12,760 nt of DNA, from assembly GCA_050942995.1 (NCBI GenBank), contig JBMNOI010000108.1:1-12760 (forward strand), read 5' to 3'. This DNA comes from JBMNOI01 sp050942995. Lineage in GTDB: Bacteria; Chloroflexota; Anaerolineae; UBA1429. Below are positions 6,800 through 12,760 of the stretch, one piece after another. Each line of letters begins with the position of its first letter. The first letter of the stretch is position 1. The translations under genes and the position numbers were made by a program. Under the pieces are notes generated by a model. It was not told the origin of the DNA. It was given only the letters and a program-made list of their open reading frames with translations, and searched no databases.

Positions 6800-7867
6800 T
6801 TACTGAGTGGGTCGGTGCAGGCGACGCTCCAGGTCGTGGCGGATCTGCTTCCCCTCTTCCAACCAGCGCTCTCCCCCCTGCCTGACATGCGCAGCGATAC
6901 GCTGAGCCAGATTCAGCTCTTCCTGGTGAGGATGGGTTCCCTCTTCGAAAAGTGAGGCCGGCGCCTGCAGAGGTACCATGACGCGCAGCGCCCGCGGCAC
7001 CACCTCGATCGTCACAGGGATGTTGCCCATAGGTTCGCCGTCCATGTGCAGAGGCTGAGGGCTTTCGCCACGGATCTCGATGCGGCGCGCGCGATAGATC
7101 TCTACTTTGGGATCGCGGGTATGCCGGCCGATCACCATGCTGCCAAAATGGCGCAACACGTCGAGGATGTTGCCCCCCTTGAATATGTACACCTCGAGCC
7201 AGCCGTCATCCAGGCGGGCGTTGGGCGCCAGACGAAGGGCAGGACCATAAAGCTGGGCATTGGTCACCACCACCATGAGCGTTCGCAAGCGCACGGAACG
7301 ATCATCCACCGAGATCGTCAGGCGGGTGCCTCGCAGCGTAAAGCTCAGAGCGATAGTGGTCACCAGATAGGTCAAGTTTCCGAGGGTGCGGCGAATATCG
7401 CGGTGGGGTTCGACATCATGCGCGACCTGTGCATCCAGCCCAACCCCCAGCCAGAGGATAAAGTAGCGGCCGGCCGCCCGACCCAGGTCGATCGAATGCA
7501 CCACGCCGTTGATAAGCGCATGGGTAGCCTCGACCAGGGCGTCCGGATTCAGAGGAGTCCAGTAGGGCAAATTGAGCATACGCGCCCACACGTTGCCGGT
7601 ACCGGTGGGCAGCACGCCCATGATACAGCTCGAATGAGCCAGGCCGTTGGCCACCTCACCCAGCGTGCCGTCCCCTCCCATGGCCACACACATGTCATAG
7701 TTATGGGCCACGGCCTCTCGGGCGTAGGTGGTCGCATCCCCGGGACCGAGCGTCTTGCGCACGGTCACATCCCACCCCTGAGATTCGAGCAATTCGACGA
7801 CCCGGGGTAGCTGCTCGGCGATATCTCCCTGCCCGGCCACAGGATTGTAGATGAGTTGGACTCTCAT
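6800..7867 (-). CDS. Diacylglycerol kinase family lipid kinase (YegS/BmrU-like)
   Basis: This 355-residue cytoplasmic or membrane-associated enzyme should phosphorylate a lipid alcohol such as diacylglycerol with ATP. The DAGK catalytic domain shows NPVAGQG (8-14), the nucleotide-binding motif MGGDGT (63-68) and PTGTGN (87-92). Near 275-285 it has the PLHMDGEP motif typical of the C-terminal beta-sandwich. There is no membrane segment. The C-terminus from about 300 is longer than usual, with a charged helical stretch (HVRQGGERW, EEGKQIRHDLERRL) of unknown use. The start is ATG 7867. No Shine-Dalgarno sits at a normal distance, and the -10 box ends only 6 nt before the ATG, which suggests a leaderless mRNA. 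It converges with comF (69-bp gap, no clear terminator) and diverges from the amidohydrolase. The exact substrate cannot be told. Confidence 0.93.
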   Translation of the reverse strand: MRVQLIYNPVAGQGDIAEQLPRVVELLESQGWDVTVRKTLGPGDATTYAREAVAHNYDMCVAMGGDGTLGEVANGLAHSSCIMGVLPTGTGNVWARMLNLPYWTPLNPDALVEATHALINGVVHSIDLGRAAGRYFILWLGVGLDAQVAHDVEPHRDIRRTLGNLTYLVTTIALSFTLRGTRLTISVDDRSVRLRTLMVVVTNAQLYGPALRLAPNARLDDGWLEVYIFKGGNILDVLRHFGSMVIGRHTRDPKVEIYRARRIEIRGESPQPLHMDGEPMGNIPVTIEVVPRALRVMVPLQAPASLFEEGTHPHQEELNLAQRIAAHVRQGGERWLEEGKQIRHDLERRLHRPTQ

Positions 7868-7873
7868 GCTCCC

Positions 7874-7902
7874 AATATACCCCGAACGGATCGTGCTGTC
7901 CA
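7874..7902 (-). promoter_or_regulatory. Predicted promoter of the lipid kinase, likely giving a leaderless mRNA
   Basis: On the minus strand TGGACA (7902-7897) and TATATT (7879-7874) are separated by 17 bp, close to the sigma-70 consensus. The -10 box ends 6 nt before the ATG at 7867, so the predicted transcription start falls on or next to the start codon. Confidence 0.55.
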
Positions 7903-7905
7903 GAT

Positions 7906-7919
7906 AACGATGGATCGTT
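7906..7919. repeat. Palindrome AACGAT-GG-ATCGTT between divergent promoters
   Basis: AACGAT (7906-7911) and ATCGTT (7914-7919) form a perfect 6-bp inverted repeat with a 2-bp spacer. Its GGATCGT half (7912-7918) is repeated directly at 7888-7894, 24 bp away. The site lies between the -35 boxes of the lipid-kinase promoter (7897-7902) and the amidohydrolase promoter (7930-7935), a natural place for a shared operator. No regulator is identified. Confidence 0.4.
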
Positions 7920-7929
7920 CATCGTCCAT

Positions 7930-7958
7930 TTGACATGCTCTGCACGCTGAATCAGAAT
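7930..7958 (+). promoter_or_regulatory. Predicted promoter of the amidohydrolase-thpR operon
   Basis: A consensus -35 TTGACA (7930-7935) is followed after 17 bp by a weak -10 CAGAAT (7953-7958). A better-looking CATAAT (7964-7969) is 28 bp away, too far to pair with this -35. The strong -35 suggests a real promoter, while the -10 is tentative. Confidence 0.4.
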
Positions 7959-7996
7959 GTCCGCATAATCACGTTCGTGCTATGACAGGATGGCGC

Positions 7997-8863
7997 ATGA
8001 TTATCGATACCCATACGCATATTTTCTCGCCCGACATGATCGCCGCTCGGGCGAACCTGCTGTCGCGAGATCGTTGGTTCGGGTGGCTGTACGCCAACCC
8101 GCGATCGGCCATGGCCGATGTCGACGCACTGATCGCCTCGATGGACGAGGCCGGGGTGCACTGCGCCGTCACCTTTGGATTCGCCTGGGCCGACGAGGGC
8201 CTCTGCCGCGAAAGCAACGCCTATGTGCTCGATGCGGCGCGGGCCTATCCCTGGCGATTGATCCCCCTGGCGGTGGTGAACCCGCAAGCCGGACGGTCGG
8301 CGCTGGCCGACGCACAACGCGCCCTGGAGGACGGCTTTGCCGGCATCGGCGAGCTGATGCCCGACGGTCAGGGCTTTGCGCTGGACGATCGCGTCGTGCT
8401 GGATGACCTGATGGCACTGACCCGTCACTACGGTGTGCCCGTGATAACCCACGCCGATGAACTGATCGGCCATGACTATCCGGGCAAGGGCACGCAGGGG
8501 CCCCATCGTACCTATCGCATGGCGCTGAACTATCCCGACAACCGGCTGATCCTGGCCCATTGGGGCGGCGGGCTGCCCTTTTACGAGTTGATGCCCGAGG
8601 TGCGCGAGGCGCTGCGCAACGTATACTATGACACGGCGGCCTCATTCTACCTGTACGAGCCGGATGTGTTTCGACATGTGATGGCCTGGGCGCCGGAGAA
8701 GGTGCTGCTGGGCACCGATTTCCCGCTAATGTCGCACCGTCGTTTTCTGCGCCGCCTGCAAAAGGTCGATATGGAGCAAGAGATGCGCCGACGACTGATG
8801 GGCGACAACGCCCGCGTGCTGTTCAACCTGCCCGATCCCGATACAGGTGAGAGAGGAGCGTAA
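7997..8863 (+). CDS. Amidohydrolase family metal-dependent hydrolase (amidohydrolase_2 type)
   Basis: This 288-residue TIM-barrel hydrolase belongs to the amidohydrolase superfamily (ACMSD/amidohydrolase_2 branch), which cleaves or decarboxylates small substrates with a bound metal. Visible metal and catalytic candidates are H6 and H8 (DTHTHIF), E119 (GIGEL), H152 (VITHADE), H188 (LAHWGGG) and D241 (LLGTDFP), all in canonical order. There is no signal peptide, so it is cytoplasmic. The start at 7997 (MIIDTHTH) is preferred over ATG 7982 because AGGA (7987-7990) lies 6 nt before it and family members usually begin this way. It is followed after 3 bp by thpR, so the two are almost surely co-transcribed. 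The substrate cannot be assigned, and the neighbour gives no pathway clue. Confidence 0.92.
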   Translation: MIIDTHTHIFSPDMIAARANLLSRDRWFGWLYANPRSAMADVDALIASMDEAGVHCAVTFGFAWADEGLCRESNAYVLDAARAYPWRLIPLAVVNPQAGRSALADAQRALEDGFAGIGELMPDGQGFALDDRVVLDDLMALTRHYGVPVITHADELIGHDYPGKGTQGPHRTYRMALNYPDNRLILAHWGGGLPFYELMPEVREALRNVYYDTAASFYLYEPDVFRHVMAWAPEKVLLGTDFPLMSHRRFLRRLQKVDMEQEMRRRLMGDNARVLFNLPDPDTGERGA

Positions 8864-8866
8864 CGG

Positions 8867-9460
8867 GTGCCTGCTGTGCGTATATTTGTGGCCATCGAGT
8901 TGCCCTCCACCGTGCTGGATGCGCTGGAGGAGATGCAGTCACGTCTGCGACATGGTAAAGGGGGGCGCGCCGGCCGATGGGTCGCCCGGGATAACATCCA
9001 CCTGACGCTGAAATTCCTCGGCGACATCCCCGAGGAGGCGCTGAACGGCATCTTTGCCGCGGTGCAACAGGCTTGCGCCGGCCACGCGCCCTTTGAGATC
9101 CACACGACGGGGCCGGGGTGCTTTCCCAACACGCGCCGCCCACGGGTGATATGGGCCGGAGTGCGCGAGGGAACGGGTCGGCTGACGGCTTTGCAGCGTG
9201 ACATAGATCGCGCCCTGGCCCGGCTGGGCCATGCGCCCGACGATCGCGCCTTTCGCCCGCATCTCACCCTGGCCCGCATTCAGCGAAACGCCGCCAGAAT
9301 CGATATCGAGGCGCTGGGAGGAGCCATCGCCGATTATGCCCCCGAACCGCCGGTATCGTTCACGGCACACGAGGTGTGCACCATCAAGAGCGACCTGCGT
9401 CCCCAGGGGCCGGTCTATACCATTCTGTCCAGAGCGCCGCTAAAGGCATCCACCGACTAG
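8867..9460 (+). CDS. thpR: RNA 2',3'-cyclic phosphodiesterase (2H / LigT family)
   Basis: ThpR enzymes open 2',3'-cyclic phosphates at RNA ends and can show 2'-5' RNA ligase activity. The 197-residue protein has the two HxTx motifs that define the 2H phosphoesterase fold: HLTL at 45-48 (H45, T47) and HLTL at 132-135 (H132, T134). It starts with the typical RIFVAIELP (5-13), and length is normal. The GTG start at 8867 has AGGAG (8854-8858) 8 nt upstream, inside the end of the amidohydrolase gene, so expression is likely coupled. Its TAG stop (9458-9460) overlaps the stop of the converging amt-like gene in a shared CTAG. The function on RNA is known for the family; the natural substrate here is unknown. 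Confidence 0.94.
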   Translation: MPAVRIFVAIELPSTVLDALEEMQSRLRHGKGGRAGRWVARDNIHLTLKFLGDIPEEALNGIFAAVQQACAGHAPFEIHTTGPGCFPNTRRPRVIWAGVREGTGRLTALQRDIDRALARLGHAPDDRAFRPHLTLARIQRNAARIDIEALGGAIADYAPEPPVSFTAHEVCTIKSDLRPQGPVYTILSRAPLKASTD

Positions 9461-11070
9461 CGTCTGGCGACGCGCGGTCGACGACGCGTGCGAGAGGGCA
9501 GCGCATATCGTACCTCGGCGCCTCTCGAGGCGCCGACACGTGGTCGTCGCCGCAGACGACGATCGGGGGCGGCGGCAGAGCGCAGCAGCGCGGCGTGCGC
9601 CTGCTGGAGCAGATCGGGCCGGGGAGGCCGGCGCGGGGCCGTTTGGGCCCGCTCGTGCGCCTCTCGCCATCGGGCGATACCGGCCCGGGCACGCTGACGG
9701 GCGGCTCGCGGCAGAGCGACGGCGCCGCGGGTGAGGCTCAGCATCGCCCAGGGCAACGCCAGGGAGAGCAGCACCACGGCCCCCACTCCGGTCGATTGAG
9801 CCAGCAACTGGCCCAGCCCCCAGGAGGGCGAGGTCAGCACGCCGGTTACTCCCCGACTCCACGCCGCAGGATCGGCGCTGGCCGCAGCATTCCAGCCCAG
9901 ACCGTGGCTGCCATCGGCCAGCAATCCAACGGCCAGGAGGCCGACGACGGCCGAGCCGCCGTGTACCGTCACCACAGCGCCATGATCATCCAGCCCCAGC
10001 AGATGCTCCACCAGATACATCGCCGGAGCCAGCAACAGGCCACAGAGCATTCCGACCAGCAACGCCACCCATTCGGAATAAAAGGCCAGCCCGGCCCCTG
10101 CCGCCACCATCGCGGCCACCATCCCCCGACCGGCCAATCCCAGATCTGGCTCACCCCGGGCCAGCCATCCGTATAAAAAGCTCGCCAGCACTGCACCGGT
10201 GACGGCCCACAGGGCATTGAGCAGCAGGCGGGTCACGTCGGCGGGCACCGGCATGGAGGGCTGTGCCGTCAAAACGGCAAACCACCCCACCAGCGTCAGC
10301 ATGGCTCCACCCAGCGTCCCCAGAGGCATATGGACGGGGGGCAGATCGGGCTCTGTCTCGGGGACGCTCACCTCGGTACGACAGACCAGCAATCCGGCCA
10401 GCGCGGCGCAAGCGCCCACCAGATGGGGCATGGCCGGGCCATAGTCCACCATCCCGTGGCCCATCTGGAAAAGGGCCCCCAGATGCGCCAGCCAGCCCCC
10501 GCCCCGAACCCAGTTTCCCGCCAGCGGATAGGTGATGCCGGCCACCATCAACGCCAGCGCGGTGGCCCGCAACGGGCGCACCCGACCGGCCAGCGTCGTC
10601 AGCGGAATGAGGGCGGCCGTCGTCACCAGGGCCAGTTCAGCGACAAAGAGCGCCAGCTCACGGGGGGTCGCCCGCCCGGCCGAGAAGAAAAAGCCCCGCA
10701 GCCCCACCAAGCCCCAATCGGCGCCGGCATCAGGGGGTGACCATTCGGCCGTCAACCCGGCCAGAGTCCGGTCATCGATCACCCGCCCGATACCGCCATA
10801 CTGAAAAGCAAAGCCGCACAGGCTATAGGCCACCAGCGTCGCCGCCAGCGCCAGAGGCAGCGACAGGGCGATACGGCGTGTCGACGATCTACCCCCTACG
10901 CCGGCGGAAACCAGCGTCACGCCCAGGGGCATGAGCCAGGCCAGCAGGTAAAAGAGAGGGACCGACGCATCGCCCGACGCCGGTCCCTCTGCGGCGCTCA
11001 CCGTGGCGGGCAGCAGGATCCAGACAGCCGGGGCGAGAATGGCCGGCCGGAGCAACCGACAGGATGACAT
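9457..11070 (-). CDS. Divergent Amt-family ammonium transporter-like protein with Arg-rich C-terminus
   Basis: The 537-residue inner-membrane protein starts with a cleavable signal peptide (charged, then LAPAVWILLPATVSA, about 1-26), followed by roughly eleven membrane segments. It keeps landmarks of the ammonium channel family: WVRGGGWLAHLGALF (187-201), VDYGPAMPH with the first pore histidine H216, and DDHGAVVTVHGG (361-372) with the second, H370. The spacing from D362 to H370 equals that in AmtB, but D209 to H216 is one residue shorter than AmtB's D160-H168. Overall similarity is low. From about 455 the tail is rich in Arg, Ala and Pro and lacks the GLRV...HGE regulatory tail that contacts PII proteins; no glnK/glnB gene is adjacent. 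The start at 11070 has AAGGAG 5 nt upstream. It may transport ammonium, or act as a sensor or another channel. Family membership is firm, substrate is not. Confidence 0.85.
   Translation of the reverse strand: MSSCRLLRPAILAPAVWILLPATVSAAEGPASGDASVPLFYLLAWLMPLGVTLVSAGVGGRSSTRRIALSLPLALAATLVAYSLCGFAFQYGGIGRVIDDRTLAGLTAEWSPPDAGADWGLVGLRGFFFSAGRATPRELALFVAELALVTTAALIPLTTLAGRVRPLRATALALMVAGITYPLAGNWVRGGGWLAHLGALFQMGHGMVDYGPAMPHLVGACAALAGLLVCRTEVSVPETEPDLPPVHMPLGTLGGAMLTLVGWFAVLTAQPSMPVPADVTRLLLNALWAVTGAVLASFLYGWLARGEPDLGLAGRGMVAAMVAAGAGLAFYSEWVALLVGMLCGLLLAPAMYLVEHLLGLDDHGAVVTVHGGSAVVGLLAVGLLADGSHGLGWNAAASADPAAWSRGVTGVLTSPSWGLGQLLAQSTGVGAVVLLSLALPWAMLSLTRGAVALPRAARQRARAGIARWREAHERAQTAPRRPPRPDLLQQAHAALLRSAAAPDRRLRRRPRVGASRGAEVRYALPSRTRRRPRVARR
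9515..9536. repeat. Perfect 10-bp inverted repeat in the 3' end of the amt-like gene
   Basis: TCGGCGCCTC (9515-9524) and GAGGCGCCGA (9527-9536) are exact reverse complements with a 2-bp spacer, about 55 bp inside the end of the transporter gene and close to the thpR stop. It encodes part of the Arg/Ala tail. No T run follows on either strand, so it is not a standard terminator, though it could stall polymerases or protect mRNA 3' ends. Confidence 0.4.
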
Positions 11071-11124
11071 ACAGGCTCCTTATAAGTAAAATGGCGAATG
11101 GTGGTGGTCAGTGGCTGCCGCATA

Positions 11125-11165
11125 TGATGATGATGGTGATCATGATATGATCACCATCATCATCA
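11125..11165. repeat. Perfect 19-bp inverted repeat between amt-like and NUDIX genes
   Basis: The arms are 11125-11143 and 11147-11165, exact reverse complements around the 3-nt spacer GAT. They are built from GAT/ATC triplets, and ATC-rich sequence runs on to 11172. TATGAT (11146-11151, plus, preceded by TGA) and TATCAT (11147-11142, minus) resemble face-to-face -10 boxes within the palindrome. The repeat lies 55 bp before the transporter start and 70 bp before the NUDIX start. There is no T run, so it suits an operator or cruciform better than a terminator. Confidence 0.6.
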
Positions 11166-11234
11166 CCATCATAGCGCGGCCTGCCGGCGCCGTCAATGTG
11201 CCGTATGTTCTGTATGCCCTGCGGAGGGCGAACC

Positions 11235-11870
11235 ATGAGATGGAGCGACCAGGGGGTCGAGACCACGCGCTATCATGTCATTCCGCGCACGCTATGCTTT
11301 CTGTTTTACGAGAACAGGGTGCTGCTGCTTCGCGGCGCCGACGATAAACGGCTGTGGGCAGGTCGACTGAACGGCATCGGCGGACACGTCGAGCCGGGAG
11401 AGGATCTGCTCGTAGCCGCCCGCCGCGAAATCGCCGAGGAGGCGGGCATCACCGACATACAGCCCCGCCTGTGCGGCATCATCCACGCCTCACCATCTGA
11501 CAAAGCGAGCGCCGGAATCATACTCTTTGTCTTTGCCGCCCGGATCGATGCATCCGCTGTGACGACGACTCGATGCGGCCGGGAAGGAGATCTCGAGTGG
11601 CACTCGATGGACGATCTGCCCCACGACGAGATGGTGGCCGATCTGCCTCATCTTTTGCCACGCGTATGGCGCTGCCTGGATTCCGCGGGAGTGTTCTACG
11701 GGCTGTACACGGCCGATACGAACGGAGAGATGGTCTTTTACTTTTCCAATGCCGGCGACGCTCTCCCGGCGGGATGCTCGCAAATTGAGCCGTGGAGCTA
11801 CACAGATCGCCCCCCTTCTGAAGGGAACGGCGCCTGGCAGAGACCTTTGGAAGGTAAAATCGGACCATGA
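11235..11870 (+). CDS. NUDIX hydrolase, MutT/NUDT1-like
   Basis: NUDIX enzymes cleave nucleoside diphosphates linked to another group, using Mg2+. This 211-residue protein has a perfect NUDIX box: G50-x5-E56-x7-R64-E65-I-A-E-E-A-G71-I72. The preceding stretch IPRTLCFLFYENRVLLLRG and LWAGRLNGIGGHVE (41-53) resembles 8-oxo-dGTP diphosphatases of the MutT/NUDT1 type, so cleaning the nucleotide pool is the favoured guess. The C-terminal third is poorly recognisable and longer than in minimal MutT. The start at 11235 is chosen for GGAGGG (11223-11228), 6 nt upstream; in-frame ATGs at 11196, 11205 and 11214 would add a Cys-rich segment but have no good site. It diverges from the amt-like gene across the 19-bp inverted repeat, and a new promoter follows before the next gene. 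Confidence 0.9.
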   Translation: MRWSDQGVETTRYHVIPRTLCFLFYENRVLLLRGADDKRLWAGRLNGIGGHVEPGEDLLVAARREIAEEAGITDIQPRLCGIIHASPSDKASAGIILFVFAARIDASAVTTTRCGREGDLEWHSMDDLPHDEMVADLPHLLPRVWRCLDSAGVFYGLYTADTNGEMVFYFSNAGDALPAGCSQIEPWSYTDRPPSEGNGAWQRPLEGKIGP

Positions 11871-11918
11871 CACCGCCCTGATTAGGCCGGTCGGCCGAGT
11901 GCGTCGGCGGCCCGGGTG

Positions 11919-11927
11919 TGGTATAAT
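11919..11927 (+). promoter_or_regulatory. Predicted extended -10 promoter of the winged-helix gene
   Basis: TGG-TATAAT is a consensus extended -10 element (TATAAT at 11922-11927). No convincing -35 lies 17 bp upstream. Transcription would begin near 11934, leaving a leader of about 57 nt with a small hairpin (CGCTC 11945-11949 with GAGCG 11956-11960). Confidence 0.5.
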
Positions 11928-11990
11928 ACAAGTGTTTGGCCGGGCGCTCGTGCGTGAGCGTCTGGATAGTCACGTTAACTCGAGTGAGAT

Positions 11991-12760
11991 ATGCCTGCCC
12001 GATTTACTGCTGATCAGGTAAACCGTTATGTCATGCAGAAACAACAGCTGGCGGGCTCTCGCGAGAGTGACGTCACGAAAGTTGCAAAGGCTATCGGCCC
12101 GATTCGGGCCGCACCGCCCGTTACCCCGTATTTATCTCTCTGGGCTCGCATAGAGGATCTGGATAAAAGCCGGCTCGACGACGCGCTCTATCGGGAGCGC
12201 ACATTGGTGCGTATTCCTTGTATGCACGCGCGCCTTTACCTCGTGCCGGTAGATGATCTGGCCGTCTATCGACGGTTGGGACAGGACCTTTTGCAGCCCG
12301 GATTGCGTGACGTCCTCGATCTGTATTCACGGGAGAGCCCGATAGACCAGAACGGGGATCGGCTGTCGGTCGAAGAGCTGACTCGTCGCGTGCTGGAGGT
12401 GTTGTGTGCTCGCGGCCCGGCTACCATCGATGAGCTGACCCAGTTTCTGCCCGAACTGAATATCCGCCTTTACCACGACCCCGACCACCCCGAGCTGGGG
12501 CACAGTCGGTTGGGCACTCGCCTGCTCCCGGCGTTGTGCGCTCAGGGTATCCTGGTGCGCGCACAGCCTCGCGGGGGCTGGCGCAGTGACTTTTATTCCT
12601 ATTCCGCCCTGTCATCCTGGCTGCCCGACGCCAGGGTCGACGGCCTGACATCCGGTGATGCTCTGCAAAGGGCCGTACGGAGCTATCTGGCCGCCTTTGG
12701 GCCCGCCACGTTGAGCGACGTCTATCACTGGCTGGGCGGATACGCCCGCAGCGATGTGGC
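11991..12760 (+). CDS. Winged-helix protein of the AlkZ/YcaQ-like HTH_42 family (3' end outside window)
   Basis: The visible 256 residues begin FTADQVNRYVMQKQQL and contain TPYLSLWARIEDLD, then ALYRERTLVRIPCMHARLYLVPVDDL. This order is typical of the HTH_42 superfamily, which includes DNA glycosylases that unhook crosslinks or alkylated bases (AlkZ, YcaQ). Repeated winged-helix segments follow (VEELTRRVLEVLCARGPATIDELTQFL; then RSYLAAFGPATLSDVYHWLGGYAR). In the glycosylases a Q-x-Q or Q-x-D motif lies just before the LSLWAR segment; here that place reads PIRAAPP, so the catalytic glutamines appear to be missing. It may be a non-catalytic DNA-binding member. ATG 11991 is the first start after an in-frame TGA at 11985; the ribosome binding site is weak. 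It has its own extended -10 promoter, 120 bp after the NUDIX gene. Confidence 0.82.
   Translation, partial: MPARFTADQVNRYVMQKQQLAGSRESDVTKVAKAIGPIRAAPPVTPYLSLWARIEDLDKSRLDDALYRERTLVRIPCMHARLYLVPVDDLAVYRRLGQDLLQPGLRDVLDLYSRESPIDQNGDRLSVEELTRRVLEVLCARGPATIDELTQFLPELNIRLYHDPDHPELGHSRLGTRLLPALCAQGILVRAQPRGGWRSDFYSYSALSSWLPDARVDGLTSGDALQRAVRSYLAAFGPATLSDVYHWLGGYARSDV

Noticed and set aside
7046..7810. A 254-residue plus-strand frame opposite the lipid kinase
   Set aside because: The minus-strand gene carries the NPVAGQG, GGDGT and GTGN kinase motifs; the plus frame has none and is a shadow.
9376..10176. A 266-residue plus-strand frame opposite the amt-like gene
   Set aside because: It is Gln/Gly/Arg-rich without motifs and overlaps both thpR and the transporter, which have clear family features and ribosome binding sites.
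11152..11172. Seven consecutive His codons resembling an affinity tag
   Set aside because: The frame has a TGA at 11143-11145 just upstream, no start codon and no ribosome binding site. The run is a by-product of the ATC-rich inverted repeat, not an engineered tag.
11196..11234. Cys-rich N-terminal extension (MCRMFCMPC) of the NUDIX protein
   Set aside because: The in-frame ATGs at 11196, 11205 and 11214 have no ribosome binding site, while GGAGGG lies 6 nt before ATG 11235. It could still be revisited if homologues share the Cys motif.
1..12760. CRISPR array, tRNA, rRNA or insertion sequence
   Set aside because: I found no regularly spaced direct repeats, no cloverleaf with a T-loop consensus, no rRNA-like sequence and no transposase with flanking inverted repeats.

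Overview
The window is about 12.8 kb of GC-rich bacterial chromosome with ten protein-coding genes and no recognisable RNA genes, insertion sequences, integrase or CRISPR array. Gene content and protein style suggest a Chloroflexota (green non-sulfur) bacterium. The clues are a single large DnaE whose PHP metal site is complete, a lone BldC/MerR-like helix-turn-helix protein beside comF, and an 85-residue protein that resembles, from memory, uncharacterised proteins of that phylum. This assignment is an inference and only moderately secure. Nothing points to a phage or plasmid island; it reads as ordinary, compactly packed chromosome.

Layout. Positions 1-1282 (minus) hold a 23S rRNA uracil-C5 methyltransferase (RlmD family), complete except for its stop codon. 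Positions 1283-1693 are a gene-free divergent control region: a minus-strand promoter and attenuator-like hairpin for rlmD, a nested inverted repeat, and a strong plus-strand promoter with a LexA-type palindrome between its -35 and -10. That promoter serves a small conserved-looking unknown gene (1694-1951). Converging on it is dnaE (1978-5487, minus), the replicative DNA polymerase III alpha subunit. Divergent from dnaE, a small HTH gene (5706-5903) and comF (5954-6730) form a likely operon. A diacylglycerol-kinase-like lipid kinase (6800-7867, minus) has a promoter so close that its mRNA may be leaderless. It diverges from an amidohydrolase (7997-8863) and thpR (8867-9460), which are 3 bp apart. 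thpR meets an Amt-family transporter (9457-11070, minus) tail to tail, and both genes use the same palindromic CTAG for their stop codons. A perfect 19-bp inverted repeat lies between the transporter and a divergent MutT-like NUDIX hydrolase (11235-11870). The window ends inside an AlkZ/YcaQ-like winged-helix protein (11991-12760).

How the genes fit together. Several products deal with nucleic-acid integrity: replication (DnaE), DNA uptake or recycling (ComF), nucleotide-pool cleaning (NUDIX), a DNA-glycosylase-fold protein (HTH_42), rRNA modification (RlmD) and RNA-end chemistry (ThpR). They are not one operon, because strand changes are frequent. The most interesting material is regulatory: the LexA-like operator inside the promoter of the unknown small gene, the attenuator-like hairpin directly before rlmD, and the large palindrome between amt and the NUDIX gene. 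I found no clear evidence of a new multi-gene defence or mobile system.
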